Assembly (NCBI GenBank): GCA_949286015.1
Contig: CASEBB010000022.1
Location: 1 to 52,195, forward strand
DNA: 52,195 nt
Reading direction: 5' to 3'
From: an uncultured Succinivibrionaceae bacterium
Lineage (GTDB): Bacteria; Pseudomonadota; Gammaproteobacteria; Enterobacterales; Succinivibrionaceae
Shown here: one piece after another, positions 1 to 9,986 of the stretch
Layout: each line of letters begins with the position of its first letter
Position numbering within the stretch: the stretch's first letter is position 1
Program-made: the position numbers and the translations under genes
Notes under the pieces: generated by a model
The model's input: only the letters and a program-made list of their open reading frames with translations
The model's database searches: none
Told to the model about the DNA's origin: nothing

Positions 1-1
1 A

Positions 2-2632
2 GATGAGTTCGATGCACAGCCGATTCGCCGTGCTGTTGCTTATGCCCAGCGCATTACCACGGCGGGCATGAAGGACAACGTCAACAAAGAGAACATCGTT
101 TCCTCAAAGGAGTACGCACAGTACTTCTCTGAGGTCATTACGCAATACCGTCAGCGTGTCTTGAGTAAAGGAGCACAGGCGATTGCTGCGCATCAAGACC
201 CAAGTGAAGAGTTCCTCTTTGTGGACAGCCACGACCTTGTCTGCCACTGTGAGCACGTCGATGGCGCCATGAATGCCATGGAAAAGGAGGAGAAGCTCCA
301 GTTCCTGCGCTCCGATCCTGGTGAGAACCAGTGCAACATCCTCTTTAATGTGCGCTGTTTAAGCGAAGGTGTGGACGTTCCTGCGCTGGATGCTGTCGCG
401 CTTTTAACCCCACGTCGCTCCCCTGTGGAAGTGGTGCAAATTGTCGGACGCGTGATGCGCACCGCCCCAGGCAAGAAAGAAGGCTACGTCATCATTCCGG
501 TGATTGCGCACAACCTCAAGGATCCAGCCTCAGCCCTTGCCAATAGCGATGCCTTTAAGGTGGTGTGGGAAATCCTCAATGCCTTACGCAGTATCAACCC
601 AGAGAGCGTGTTGGCCGATCCTTATCTGCACAAGCTCGACAAGCGCATCGCGATTATCTGCGAGAACAACAATGAGCTCTACCGCAAAACCGGTAGTGAA
701 TCACCGCGTAATTCTGGAGCTGGTGGCAAGGGTAAAGTCGCCACCGATGATCAGTCCGAGCTCTTCAATCTGCTGCGTGCGTTTGAGATTGAGGAAGCGA
801 TCAAGTCGACCATTATCGACAACTTCGGTAACCGCAAGACATGGCAGGACTGGGCGCAAGATGTCGGTGCCATTTGCGCCCGTCAAGTGGAGCTCATTAA
901 GGGCATCTTGCACAGCCCAGACACCTCGGAGCAAACCCTTAAGGCCTTTGCTCTTTTCCACAAGGAGCTCATTGACGCTACCAGCGTGAACTTAAGCACT
1001 GATGATGTGGTGGAGATGCTCTCTCAGCACATTGTGATTAAGCCGGTGCTGGATGCGCTGTTCCCTAATTACCCGTTTACCGAGCGTAATGTCATTGCCT
1101 GCTCGATGACGCGCATGCTTGATCAGCTTGATCAGGACGGCCTCAATCGCGCCAATGATGAGCTGCACTACTTCTACGACAGCGTGCAGTTCCGCATGCG
1201 CAACGTTGAGAGCGTCAGCGATCGCCAAAAGGTGATCATTGAGCTCTTTGATCAGTTCTTTAAGGTCGCCTTCCCGAAGCAGCAGGAGAAGCTGGGCATC
1301 GTCTACACCCCAGTGGAGATCGTGGATTTCATGCTGCACTCGGTCAGTGATCTGCTTAAGCGGGAGTTTGGCGAGAGCTTTTCCTCACCCCATGTGCATG
1401 TGCTGGATCCGTTTACGGGCACAGGTACCTTTATCGCGCAGCTGCTGCAAAGCAACCTCATTACGAATGAGGCGCTGGATCAGAAGTACCGTCATGAGCT
1501 GCATGCTTTTGAGATCATGCCTCTGGCTTACTACGTGGCGGCGATTAACATCGAATCGGTGTATAACCAGCGCTATGAGAGGGCTCACGAGCATGCCGTG
1601 CCGGTAGAGGAGTATCAGAGCAACTCCATTATGGTGCTCACGGACACCTTTAACTACGCAGCCAAAGAGGGCAGCTTAGACCCGAATAACCCGTTTGTGC
1701 CTAACAGCGAGCTGCGTCGTGAGGTGGAGAACCTTGAGCTACGGGTTATCTTAGGCAACCCTCCTTACTCCGTGGGCCAAGAGAGCCAAAACGACGATAA
1801 CCAAAATGAGAAGTACCCAGCGTTAGACGCGCGCATTGCTGAGACTTACGTCGAGCGTGCGGGCAAGGTTACCAACAAAAACAGCCTCTACGATTCGTAT
1901 ATTCGCGCGTTTCGCTGGGCTTCGGACAAGATCACTGAGCGTGGTGTTATTGCCTTTGTGACCAATGCAGGGTGGTTGGATTCGGCTGCGGCCAGTGGCG
2001 TGCGACGCTCATTAGCTGAGGAGTTTAGCTCGATCCATGTCTACCACCTCAAGGGTAACGCTCGTACCTCTGGTGAGCAACGCCGCAAGGAAAAAGATAA
2101 CGTCTTTGGTGAGGGCAGTCGCGCTCCTATTGCCATTACCATCTTGGTAAAGAATCCTGAGGCAACAGAGCAAGGGCAAATCTACTTTGCCACCGTAGAT
2201 GACTACCTTACCCGTGAGCAGAAGCTGCAACAACTGCGTGACATGGGCTCTGTGCTTAACCCACAAGTACCGCTTGCTCGCATCACTCCAGATGCTCATG
2301 GAGATTGGCTCAACCAGCGCTGTGATGATTTTGCCAAGTTCATTACGGTTGATGGCAAGAAAAACGACGGTCTGGCGGTATTTGCCAACTACTCTTGCGG
2401 CATCAAGACCAATCGTGACTCATGGTCATATAACTCCTCCAAAGCTGCTCTAGCGTCCAATATGGGGCGCTGCATTGCAACCTATAATGAGCAAGTGGAA
2501 CTGGCCAAAGCACAAGGTGATGCTTTCGAGCTGAATAGAGATCCTACCAAGATTAAGTGGGATGTTGCTCAACTCAATAATGTCCAAAAGGGGGTTATTT
2601 ACATGGGCGTTAAGTTAAGCAAAAGCGCTTAA
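2..2632 (+). CDS. Type ISP restriction-modification enzyme, N-terminal and central part (5' partial, 3' truncated)
   Basis: The reading frame is open from base 2, so the true start lies left of the window; the first in-frame ATG is at 68. The visible part begins inside the C-terminal half of an SF2 helicase/translocase, with the motif VI-like QIVGRVMR near base 440. An N6-adenine methyltransferase follows: motif I DPFTGTGTF near 1406 and catalytic motif IV NPPYS near 1757. This order (translocase, methylase, target recognition) is that of single-polypeptide type ISP enzymes, which cut and methylate DNA. The frame ends at a TAA about 30 bases inside an inserted miniature element (2603-2770), so the native C-terminal part is lost and replaced by about ten foreign residues. 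The rest of the gene lies in another frame at 2782-3873. The enzyme is probably inactive unless the two parts associate. Confidence 0.88.
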   Translation, partial: DEFDAQPIRRAVAYAQRITTAGMKDNVNKENIVSSKEYAQYFSEVITQYRQRVLSKGAQAIAAHQDPSEEFLFVDSHDLVCHCEHVDGAMNAMEKEEKLQFLRSDPGENQCNILFNVRCLSEGVDVPALDAVALLTPRRSPVEVVQIVGRVMRTAPGKKEGYVIIPVIAHNLKDPASALANSDAFKVVWEILNALRSINPESVLADPYLHKLDKRIAIICENNNELYRKTGSESPRNSGAGGKGKVATDDQSELFNLLRAFEIEEAIKSTIIDNFGNRKTWQDWAQDVGAICARQVELIKGILHSPDTSEQTLKAFALFHKELIDATSVNLSTDDVVEMLSQHIVIKPVLDALFPNYPFTERNVIACSMTRMLDQLDQDGLNRANDELHYFYDSVQFRMRNVESVSDRQKVIIELFDQFFKVAFPKQQEKLGIVYTPVEIVDFMLHSVSDLLKREFGESFSSPHVHVLDPFTGTGTFIAQLLQSNLITNEALDQKYRHELHAFEIMPLAYYVAAINIESVYNQRYERAHEHAVPVEEYQSNSIMVLTDTFNYAAKEGSLDPNNPFVPNSELRREVENLELRVILGNPPYSVGQESQNDDNQNEKYPALDARIAETYVERAGKVTNKNSLYDSYIRAFRWASDKITERGVIAFVTNAGWLDSAAASGVRRSLAEEFSSIHVYHLKGNARTSGEQRRKEKDNVFGEGSRAPIAITILVKNPEATEQGQIYFATVDDYLTREQKLQQLRDMGSVLNPQVPLARITPDAHGDWLNQRCDDFAKFITVDGKKNDGLAVFANYSCGIKTNRDSWSYNSSKAALASNMGRCIATYNEQVELAKAQGDAFELNRDPTKIKWDVAQLNNVQKGVIYMGVKLSKSA

Positions 2633-2770
2633 ACATCAGCATCAGCGCCACTTAAAGTGGCTTTTAGGCCGGTCGATTGGCATTTTAGCCTTAAAACCGT
2701 CCAACGCGATTTAAGTGGCTTGTAAATGCCTCTTTCACTACCCCAAGCGAACCACTAACTTAACGCCCAT
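2603..2770. mobile_element. Miniature inverted-repeat element inserted in the type ISP gene
   Basis: The 168-bp element has perfect 15-bp terminal inverted repeats, ATGGGCGTTAAGTTA at 2603-2617 and its reverse complement at 2756-2770. It is flanked by an 11-bp duplication GGGTTATTTAC at 2592-2602 and 2771-2781. An equally good reading is a 16-bp repeat with a 9-bp duplication. The element plus one duplication is 179 bp. Removing it joins the codons for VQKGVIY directly to PSFDEAK in frame, which reconstructs the host gene. Inside is a small palindrome (GCCACTTAAAGTGGC) and no coding capacity. A transposase supplied elsewhere must have moved it; the family is unknown. Confidence 0.88.
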
Positions 2771-2880
2771 GGGTTATTTACCCATCTTTTGATGAAGCTA
2801 AGGTTGTACTGTCCCTCTATCGTCCGTTCTTTAAGGAGTGGCTGTATAACGATAGAGCTTGGCTTAACCGCATATACCAA

Positions 2881-3873
2881 ATGCCGCAGCTGTTCCCGTT
2901 TGAGGGGGTGGAGAACCTCACCATTGATGTGACTGGTGTTGGTGCTCATGATTTTAGCTGCCTCATGAGCAATTGCATTAGCTGTCTTGATCACATGGAA
3001 AAGTCGCAATGCTTCCCGCGCTATACCTACCGTCCTGCCACCAAAGCCGAGCTTGCAGCTTATCGCCAAGCCCGCGTCGACGGCTATGAGGACACCAGCT
3101 CGCTCTTAGGTGACCTCGAAGCAGACGTGCTTACCCCTGCACCTCAAGCCTCATCGCTGTTGGATGTGGTAGAGCACGACGCCTCCGCACCGCAGGTCAT
3201 TGTCAACGGCTATGTGCGCGAGGACGTCATAAAGCCTAAAGCAGTAGCTCATTTCCAAGCAGCCTATGCCGGTCACGAAGCGGAAATCGACGCCGATGCC
3301 GTGTTTTACTACATCTACGGCCTGCTGCACAGCAGCGACTACCGCACCACCTACGCTAACAACCTGCAAAAGGAGCTGCCACGCATTCCGCGTGTGGCAA
3401 CGTGGGATGACTTTAAGGCCTTTATGGAGGCGGGACGTAAGCTCAGTAAGCTGCACGTGGGCTATGAGAGCGTAACGCCATACCAAGGCTGCAAGATTGT
3501 GGGCTTAACGCCTAATGTCTCCAAGCGTGTCATCAAGCTCACCTACGGCAAAAACGCCGGTAAAAAGGGCAATGCTGCCAAGGACAAAACCACAATCCAC
3601 TACAACGACAGCATCACTATTACGGGCATCCCTCTGGAGGCACAGGAGTATGTGGTTAACCGCAAGTCGGCACTTGATTGGGTCGTCGAGCGCTGCGGCA
3701 TTAGCGTCGATAAGGACTCCCGCATCGCCAATGACTACAACGCTTTTGCCCAGGATATGGGAGATGAGGACTACATCCTCAACCTCATTTTGCGCGTAAT
3801 CACGGTATCGCTGGAGACGATGCAGATCGTAAAGGCGCTGCCACCGCTGACGATTCACCCGCTGGATCGCTAA
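2881..3873 (+). CDS. C-terminal fragment of the broken type ISP enzyme (target recognition part)
   Basis: The frame is actually open from 2764, and the residues from 2782 on (PSFDEAK, then RPFFKEWLY) continue the type ISP protein that stops at 2632. The first possible ATG of the fragment is at 2881, with no convincing ribosome binding site, so it may not be translated. It corresponds to the C-terminal, specificity-determining part of type ISP enzymes and contains the phrase YRPFFKEWLYND, common in that family just after the methylase. The coding sequence is otherwise undamaged, which points to a recent insertion. I read it as a gene remnant rather than an independent gene. A short hairpin (3943-3969) follows. 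Confidence 0.75.
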   Translation: MPQLFPFEGVENLTIDVTGVGAHDFSCLMSNCISCLDHMEKSQCFPRYTYRPATKAELAAYRQARVDGYEDTSSLLGDLEADVLTPAPQASSLLDVVEHDASAPQVIVNGYVREDVIKPKAVAHFQAAYAGHEAEIDADAVFYYIYGLLHSSDYRTTYANNLQKELPRIPRVATWDDFKAFMEAGRKLSKLHVGYESVTPYQGCKIVGLTPNVSKRVIKLTYGKNAGKKGNAAKDKTTIHYNDSITITGIPLEAQEYVVNRKSALDWVVERCGISVDKDSRIANDYNAFAQDMGDEDYILNLILRVITVSLETMQIVKALPPLTIHPLDR

Positions 3874-3942
3874 GGCAGACTACAAGCGGTAGCCTCTGCT
3901 TGCGGCTGCTGTTCTGTAGCCTCACTTGAGACAACTTGCAGT

Positions 3943-3969
3943 GGCGCTGCGCTTTTTTTAAGCAGCGCC
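3943..3969 (+). terminator. Possible terminator after the type ISP gene
   Basis: Stem GGCGCTGC / GCAGCGCC with a loop that contains a run of seven T. The T run is in the loop and not after the stem, so this is not a classical intrinsic terminator. Confidence 0.35.
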
Positions 3970-4024
3970 GCTTGCTCCCCCCATCTCTGTGCTAAGGTAG
4001 CTCCACTTTAGTGGAGACCTTGCC

Positions 4025-5080
4025 ATGAGTGCTCACAACTCCTCTGTACCATCACAGCCAAACTCATCTGCAGTTGCAGCTCAGGCCGCTGCTGTGCCTC
4101 GCACTCCGATGCAAAAGCTGCAGCGCTTTATTCGCCTCAATATCATCTTTATCGCCATTGCTATCGGCATCACTGCGTATTTCATCTTCCACTACGTGAC
4201 CTTCCTTGCGCCGATCAAGTACCCTCTCAAGCACGCCGTCGATGGCCTCGTGCCATGGCTGATTTTCATCATGCTCTTTATCGCCTTCTCTAAGGTAGAA
4301 ATCCGCAAGATGAAGCCACGGCGCTGGCACTTTATCCTCATTGCCTTTCAGGTAGGCATCCCGTTTTTGCTGGCTTATGTGGTGATGCTCAATCCGCAGA
4401 GCGGCTTTGATGTCGAGGTTGAGGGCTTGATTGCCTGCATCATTGTCCCGACCGCTGCTGCCGCTTCGGTTATCACCGGTAAGCTGGGTGGTGATGAGTC
4501 TTCGCTTACCACCTACACCATCTTGAGTAACATTGGCGCTGCTGTCTCGATTCCGCTGATCTTCCCTCTGATCTCCTCTGCTCATATGAATTTCTGGTCA
4601 GAGTTTTTGATCATTATGCAGCGCGTTTTCCCCATGATTGTGCTGCCGCTGTTTGTGGCGCAGTTTATTCGCTTTTGCTTTAAGCCGGTCAATCGCTTCA
4701 TTACGACGCGCTTAAAGGATGCTGGTTACTATCTGTGGGCCTTTACGCTGATCAGCGTCTCTGCGACCTCCTGCTCCAATATCATGAACTCAAATGAGAG
4801 CGGGAGCACGCTGATTATGCTGGCGGTGATTGGCTTAGTGGCTACAGCGGTGCAGTTTGCCTTTGGTAAGTTCATTGGCCACTTAGAGGGGCAGCGTATT
4901 AGCGCTGGTCAGGGCTTAGGCCAAAAGAACATGGTCTTTGGTATTTGGGTGACGTACTCGTATCTGTCACCTGCTGCGGCTATTGCTCCAGGCTGCTATA
5001 TGCTGTGGCAGAACGCGGTGAACTCGTGGCAGATCTGGTACCGCGCGACGCGCAATCTGACGTACACTGATAAGATGTAG
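4025..5080 (+). CDS. BASS-family (bile acid:sodium symporter-like) transporter
   Basis: The 351-residue protein has a hydrophilic Ser/Ala/Gln-rich start (about 30 residues) followed by roughly nine to ten membrane segments in the inner membrane. The conserved C-terminal block GLGQKNMVFGIW...YLSPAAAIAPG, followed by a WQNAVNSWQ stretch, is typical of bacterial members of the BASS superfamily, which move organic anions with sodium. The substrate cannot be told from sequence; bile acids are unlikely to be the only option. The ATG has GGAG about 10 bases upstream and a plausible extended -10 (TGTGCTAAG) near 3990. No neighbour on the same strand shares its function, so it appears to be expressed alone. 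Confidence 0.85.
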   Translation: MSAHNSSVPSQPNSSAVAAQAAAVPRTPMQKLQRFIRLNIIFIAIAIGITAYFIFHYVTFLAPIKYPLKHAVDGLVPWLIFIMLFIAFSKVEIRKMKPRRWHFILIAFQVGIPFLLAYVVMLNPQSGFDVEVEGLIACIIVPTAAAASVITGKLGGDESSLTTYTILSNIGAAVSIPLIFPLISSAHMNFWSEFLIIMQRVFPMIVLPLFVAQFIRFCFKPVNRFITTRLKDAGYYLWAFTLISVSATSCSNIMNSNESGSTLIMLAVIGLVATAVQFAFGKFIGHLEGQRISAGQGLGQKNMVFGIWVTYSYLSPAAAIAPGCYMLWQNAVNSWQIWYRATRNLTYTDKM

Positions 5081-5345
5081 CAAGGGTAAAGAGCGGGTAA
5101 GAGCGCACGGCGCGCGAATGCTGCGTTCACCTGCAAGAAGAGCCTGTACGCCCCTTGAGATAAAGCGCCGTGAGGCGCTATGCACCCGTCTCATACTCCA
5201 AGGTAGAGAGCAGACCAGAGGTGAGCGGTGGTGGGGTTGGTGGTTGGGTAGTGAGCAGATGGAGTTAAGGCGGGAAAAGCAGACGGGCCATGCTGCCCAA
5301 AGGGCAGCATAGAGAGGCAGGAAGTAAGGGGCAGGAGGCGAGATG

Positions 5346-5885
5346 CTACTTTTGCTGCGAGGCTTCCTTAGTAGCTGCAATAAGGTCGGCACTGGCCTCT
5401 TTAGCGCTGGCTTCAGCAGCAGCCTTGGCTGCGTCCTCATTGCGGAAGATGTCTGGCGCCACAAAAGCAAAGTCATCGTCAGCACTAAGCGGCATCAGCG
5501 CTAAGTGGATATTGGCCTGCTCTAAGATGCCAATCCACTGTGCCTTAAAGACCTCAAGTGGCAGAAGCTTAATCTCGCACTGTGGTGCGCCAGCCTTACC
5601 CTCAAGATTGTGCTTTAAGAAGTACTGCGCTTGCTGTGGGTGGCTCCAGATAGGGATAAAGTCCTCAATGGTATCTTCCCCCTCAGCTTTGCTCTCAGCG
5701 TCCTCTTGCTCAGGGGCTTGAATCACCAGTGGAAAGTCATCCGTAATGTTGTGTAAGAGCACAATCACGCCTTGCTCTTGGCACTGCTTTAAGCAGGTGA
5801 ATTGACGGTACTCAGGGTTGAGCTTTACCAGCGCTTCCAGCTGTTGCTCACTTAATTCTGGGAAGTCGATATTCGTCGTGGTCAT
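5346..5885 (-). CDS. DUF2750-like protein of unknown function
   Basis: I place the start at the ATG giving MTTTNIDFPELSEQ (base 5885), because it is preceded by a GGA-type binding site and the upstream 17 residues look non-coding. The protein is about 179 residues and cytoplasmic. The central part, with FIPIWSHPQQAQYFL, EVFKAQWIGIL and HLALMPL, has the layout of DUF2750 proteins: a W/P-H segment, a second Trp, then a hydrophobic strand. The end is an Ala/Lys/Glu-rich helix that may be a disordered tail. It lies convergent to the transporter and in the same direction as uvrA, about 150 bases after the uvrA stop. Confidence 0.68.
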   Translation of the reverse strand: MTTTNIDFPELSEQQLEALVKLNPEYRQFTCLKQCQEQGVIVLLHNITDDFPLVIQAPEQEDAESKAEGEDTIEDFIPIWSHPQQAQYFLKHNLEGKAGAPQCEIKLLPLEVFKAQWIGILEQANIHLALMPLSADDDFAFVAPDIFRNEDAAKAAAEASAKEASADLIAATKEASQQK

Positions 5886-6094
5886 CGTAGATTCCGTGTG
5901 GAGTGCAGTGCAGACGGTAGTGCTTTTGCCACGCACTACCGCTAGAGTGCAAGAGAGTAAACCTTAGTGTCAGCACTCATTGTAGTGTATTTCGCCACAG
6001 CGCCCCGTAGCACTTACAGCTGGGAAGGGAGTAGGGGCGCTGGGAGTTGCGCAGGGAGTGGATAGGCAGTGGCGGAGACTACTAGCATAGGGCA

Positions 6095-9000
6095 TTACTC
6101 GGCGGCGCTGCTGCTGGCCTTAGTACGCTTAGTTGTGCGCTTGCGCTTGGTAGTGCTCGTTGCTGCTGCCGCAGGGGCGTCCTCAGCTCCTGAGCCAGCG
6201 CTGTCGCTGGTAGTGGTACTGGCCTGTGCCGCTTTAGCCTTGGTGGTGCTCTTAGCCTTACGCGGCTTAGCTGCACTCTTGGTAGGTGCCGCCGGTGCAT
6301 CTGGAGCAGCAGCGTCAGCTGCTATAGCCTTGCCTTTGACCGGAGCTACCTTAGCAGGGGCAATCTTAGCCTCTGCCACCTGCTTGGCGGTGAGCGTACC
6401 CGCTTTCAGCAGAATTGGCCTTAAGAACTGTCCCGTAAAGGAGATCGGATTGAGCGCCACCTGCTCTGGAGTGCCCGTGGCAATGATCTGACCGCCGCCA
6501 CTGCCGCCCTCAGGGCCCAGATCGATGAGGTAGTCAGCACACTTAATCACGTCCAGATTGTGCTCAATCACAATCACGGTGTTGCCCTCATCACGCAGAC
6601 GCAGCAGCATGTCGAGTAGCTGCTTCACATCATGGAAGTGCAAGCCCGTGGTTGGCTCATCGAGCACGTACAGGGTGTTGTGCGTGGCCACCTTGGACAG
6701 CTCCTTAGCAAGCTTAATACGCTGCGCCTCACCACCGGAGAAGGTGAGTGCAGATTGGCCTAAGGTGATGTAAGACAAGCCCACATCCATGAGCGCTTGC
6801 AGCTTGCGCTTAATCTTAGGAATGGCCGCAAAGAACTCATAGGCCTCTTCCACCGTCATGTTGAGCACATCGCTGATGTTCTTGCCCTTGTACTTAATCT
6901 CCAAGGTCTCGCGATTGTAGCGCTGGCCATGGCACTGCTCACACTGCACATACACATCAGGTAAGAAGTGCATCTCCACCTTAATGGTGCCATCACCTTG
7001 GCACGCCTCGCAGCGGCCGCCCTTGACGTTAAAGGAGAAACGACCTGGCGTGTAACCACGGGCTCTAGATTCTTCCGTGGCCGCAAATAGCTCACGAATG
7101 CTGGTAAAGAGGTCAATGTAGGTGGCTGGGTTCGAGCGTGGCGTTCTGCCAATTGGGCTTTGGTCAATGCAGATCAGCTTATCGCACAGGCTCATACCCG
7201 TGGCATTGTGGCAGGCGTAGTTCTTTTCTAAGAAGGCCGTAAACTCGTCATTGTTAAAGAGCGCCTGCTTGCGGCTGGTGCTGGCCTTATTGGCCACATC
7301 TGCAGGGCTACCCTTAAACATGGTCATCAGTGGCACTAAGGTGTCATTGACGAGGGTGGATTTACCTGAACCTGAGACACCCGTAACCACCACAAAGCAG
7401 CCTAAAGGAAAAGCAGCGTTAATGTGACGCAGGTTGTTGCCATGGCAGCCCTCTAAGGTCAAAAAGCCCTGAGGCTGGTGGCGTACCTTCGGCACATCAA
7501 TGCTCTTGCGACCTACAAGATAGTCTGCCGTCAGAGAGTCACGGCACTGCATGATCTCCTCAGGAGTACCGCAGGTCACTACCTGACCGCCGTGCACACC
7601 TGCACCAGGGCCGATGTCCACAATGTAATCAGCTTGTCTAATCGCATCTTCGTCGTGCTCTACCACGATGACGCTATTGCCCAGATCACGCAGGTGCTTT
7701 AAAGCATCCAACAAGCGCTGGTTATCGCGCTGGTGCAGACCAATGCTAGGCTCATCAAGGATGTACATCACACCCACTAAGCCCGCACCAATTTGGCTGG
7801 CGAGGCGAATACGCTGGGATTCACCACCTGAGAGGGTGTTAGCCGAGCGCGCGAGGTTTAAGTAGCCTAATCCCACGTCCTTTAAGAACATGAGACGCTC
7901 ACGCACCTCTTTTAAGATACGCTCCGCAATTTGCTGGTCTTGGCTGCCTAACTCTAAGTGGCTAAAGAACTCGTAGGCTTCGCTAATGGACATGTCATTA
8001 ATCTCTGGCAGTGACTTCTCACCGACAAAGACGTGGCAGTACTCTTTCTTTAAGCGCGCACCGTGGCACTCAGGGCAGATTTGCGTCTCCATGAGGGCCT
8101 GTAAGGCCTCTTGATAGGACTCGGAGTCGCTCTCTTTGACCTGACGCTCAAAGTAGTGAATCACACCCATAAAGGACATCTTGTCCTTGGTGACCGTCTC
8201 GAGGTTGCCATACATTAAAAGATGGCGCTGCTCTGGCGTCAGGTCGTGATATGGGGTGTAGAGATCGATGCCGTTTTGCTCACAGACTGGTACTAAGAGG
8301 CGGTAGTACGACCACGAGCGCTTATCCCACAGCTCAATGGCGCCCTCATCGATGCTCTTGCTCTGATCTGGGACGATCTTGTCTTCAGAAAAGACCATGA
8401 GCTTGCCTAAACCATCGCAGCGTGGGCAGGCACCATGTGGGTTGTTAAAGGAAAAGTCACGCGGCTCCAGCTCAGGGATGGAGTAACCGCAAATAGGGCA
8501 GGAGTAGAGTGAAGAGAGGGTGATTTCCTCTTCACTGCTGTGCTCGTCCATCGGTACGATCATGGCTAAGCCGTTAGCCACCTTTAAGGCCGTCTCAAAG
8601 GACTCTGCTAAGCGCTGTTTGAGGTCTGGTTTCACGCGGAAGCGATCGATTACCACCTCAATGGTGTGCTTGATGCGCAGTTGCAGCTCTGGAGGATCGG
8701 TGAGGTCACAGATCTCACCATCGACACGGGCGCGGATAAAGCCCTGCTGTGCCAGTTCACCAAAGAGTTGCTTGTACTCACCCTTACGGCCGCGCACTAC
8801 AGGGGCCATAATCATGAGCTTAGTGCCCTCAGGATAAGCTAGGGTTTGATCGACCATTTGCGAAATGGTCTGAGCCTTTAAGATGGTGCCGTGCTCTGGG
8901 CACTTGGCGACACCAATGCGGGCAAAGAGCAGACGCAGGTAGTCGTGAATCTCGGTAATGGTACCCACAGTAGAGCGTGGGTTGTGTGAGGTCGATTTTT

Positions 9001-9259
9001 GCTCAATGGAAATGGCAGGGGAGAGGCCCTCAATGGCGTCTACATCTGGCTTATCCATGAGCTGTAAAAACTGGCGGGCGTAAGAGGAGAGCGACTCGAC
9101 GTAGCGGCGTTGTCCCTCGGCATAGAGGGTGTCGAAAGCAAGTGAGGATTTACCCGAACCAGAGAGGCCGGTGATCACGCACAGCTGATCACGCGGGATC
9201 GATACCGTGATGTTTTTGAGGTTGTGGGTACGAGCTCCACGCACAGTAATTTGTGCCAT
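6095..9259 (-). CDS. uvrA: Excinuclease ABC subunit A, with Lys/Ala-rich C-terminal tail
   Basis: UvrA is the DNA damage-recognition ATPase of nucleotide excision repair and loads UvrB. Visible in order: Walker [10 protein letters not shown] near residue 31; a CPICGYS...CPRC zinc module near 253-281; ABC signature [12 protein letters not shown] with Walker [12 protein letters not shown]; second Walker [12 protein letters not shown]; second zinc module CEAC...CEQC; second signature [12 protein letters not shown] and [12 protein letters not shown]. The ATG follows GGAGG at ideal distance. The normal UvrA end (FLRPIL) is near residue 940, but the frame runs about 110 residues further as an Ala/Lys/Thr/Pro-rich tail ending in [10 protein letters not shown], resembling histone H1-like bacterial tails. 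I see no LexA-type CTGT-N8-ACAG box in the upstream 170 bases. Confidence 0.98.
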   Translation of the reverse strand: MAQITVRGARTHNLKNITVSIPRDQLCVITGLSGSGKSSLAFDTLYAEGQRRYVESLSSYARQFLQLMDKPDVDAIEGLSPAISIEQKSTSHNPRSTVGTITEIHDYLRLLFARIGVAKCPEHGTILKAQTISQMVDQTLAYPEGTKLMIMAPVVRGRKGEYKQLFGELAQQGFIRARVDGEICDLTDPPELQLRIKHTIEVVIDRFRVKPDLKQRLAESFETALKVANGLAMIVPMDEHSSEEEITLSSLYSCPICGYSIPELEPRDFSFNNPHGACPRCDGLGKLMVFSEDKIVPDQSKSIDEGAIELWDKRSWSYYRLLVPVCEQNGIDLYTPYHDLTPEQRHLLMYGNLETVTKDKMSFMGVIHYFERQVKESDSESYQEALQALMETQICPECHGARLKKEYCHVFVGEKSLPEINDMSISEAYEFFSHLELGSQDQQIAERILKEVRERLMFLKDVGLGYLNLARSANTLSGGESQRIRLASQIGAGLVGVMYILDEPSIGLHQRDNQRLLDALKHLRDLGNSVIVVEHDEDAIRQADYIVDIGPGAGVHGGQVVTCGTPEEIMQCRDSLTADYLVGRKSIDVPKVRHQPQGFLTLEGCHGNNLRHINAAFPLGCFVVVTGVSGSGKSTLVNDTLVPLMTMFKGSPADVANKASTSRKQALFNNDEFTAFLEKNYACHNATGMSLCDKLICIDQSPIGRTPRSNPATYIDLFTSIRELFAATEESRARGYTPGRFSFNVKGGRCEACQGDGTIKVEMHFLPDVYVQCEQCHGQRYNRETLEIKYKGKNISDVLNMTVEEAYEFFAAIPKIKRKLQALMDVGLSYITLGQSALTFSGGEAQRIKLAKELSKVATHNTLYVLDEPTTGLHFHDVKQLLDMLLRLRDEGNTVIVIEHNLDVIKCADYLIDLGPEGGSGGGQIIATGTPEQVALNPISFTGQFLRPILLKAGTLTAKQVAEAKIAPAKVAPVKGKAIAADAAAPDAPAAPTKSAAKPRKAKSTTKAKAAQASTTTSDSAGSGAEDAPAAAATSTTKRKRTTKRTKASSSAAE

Positions 9260-9567
9260 GTTTAGGCCTCCGCTCGAAGATGTAGGAAAGTGGGCGCGGC
9301 AGAGATTTTACTCCATGCGCGGCCTTGTAAGGTTGTTTGCCGCTTAGGACCTGCCGCTTAGAGCCATTTGGTTGTTGCTGCCGCAAAGTTATCGTGTTTG
9401 CGGCACTGTTTGCTCGAAAATAACCCAAAAGCGTGAGACCGCGTCATGAGCATGAGCACGAGCTAAGCAGTACCAAACAGAGCAGAGCAACAACAAACAC
9501 CGCCTTTCAGGTGAAGGGGCTCTTGCAGGAGCAAGCAGCTGACGTCGAGAAGTTGCTGCTGATTTTG
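9260..9567. other. Intergenic region upstream of uvrA
   Basis: It holds the uvrA ribosome binding site and, by position, its promoter. Open frames here are short and partly fall in repeat R2, so I regard them as non-coding. No SOS box was recognised. Confidence 0.5.
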
Positions 9568-9745
9568 CCCAAACCGCTAAGATACGGCTTTTACCTGAGA
9601 GTGGAGCTACTTACGACTACCCCTCAAGGGTAAGGCGATAGCCTTAAAGCGGAGCGTGCCCCCCATCTCAAGCTTCAGTGTGGTGGCTATCGTTGAGAGG
9701 CGTAAAGCAGAAACAGCTTATTTATCAGGAAAAATAAAGACGTGC
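9568..9745 (+). repeat. Repeat family R2, copy 1 (full length)
   Basis: This copy begins CCAAACCGCTAAGATACGGC and ends near TTATCAGGAAAAATAAA. It is nearly identical over about 130 bp to copy 2 (11602-11735, same orientation), including the segments GCGATAGCCTTAAAGCGGAG and CATCTCAAGCTTCAG. Its two ends also match the reverse complement of copy 3 (39998-40107). It probably belongs to a non-autonomous mobile or regulatory repeat family. Confidence 0.8.
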
Positions 9746-9858
9746 CTACTGCCTGTTGTCAGGACATGCTGACTTTTGGCGGTAAAGGAGTAAGGGGCAG
9801 CTACGGAGCGTACTGAGCCTTACAGGAATGCGTGCATGCGTGTTGTAGCGGCTCAGCA

Positions 9859-9902
9859 CAAACAAAAACGGCAGCCTGCTTTTGGTACAGGCTGCCGTTT
9901 CT
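9859..9902 (-). terminator. Intrinsic terminator of the orphan DnaB-like gene
   Basis: Perfect 13-bp stem AAACGGCAGCCTG / CAGGCTGCCGTTT with a 9-base loop. On the minus strand it is followed by a T-rich run (GTTTTTGTTTG), which fits termination of the gene ending at 9987. Confidence 0.85.
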
Positions 9903-9986
9903 CAGCACCTTACGGCGCTATGACTCAGAGTTTTCGTGGGAGTGAAGAAGGGAGTGATACAGCGTCAACCGAGAGGGCTCTGCGCT

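Noticed and set aside
504..989. 161-codon frame inside the type ISP gene
   Set aside because: Arg/Ser/Pro-rich shadow of a well-supported gene in another frame.
9260..9430. LexA (SOS) box before uvrA
   Set aside because: No CTGT-N8-ACAG match seen; regulation by LexA is not supported by sequence.
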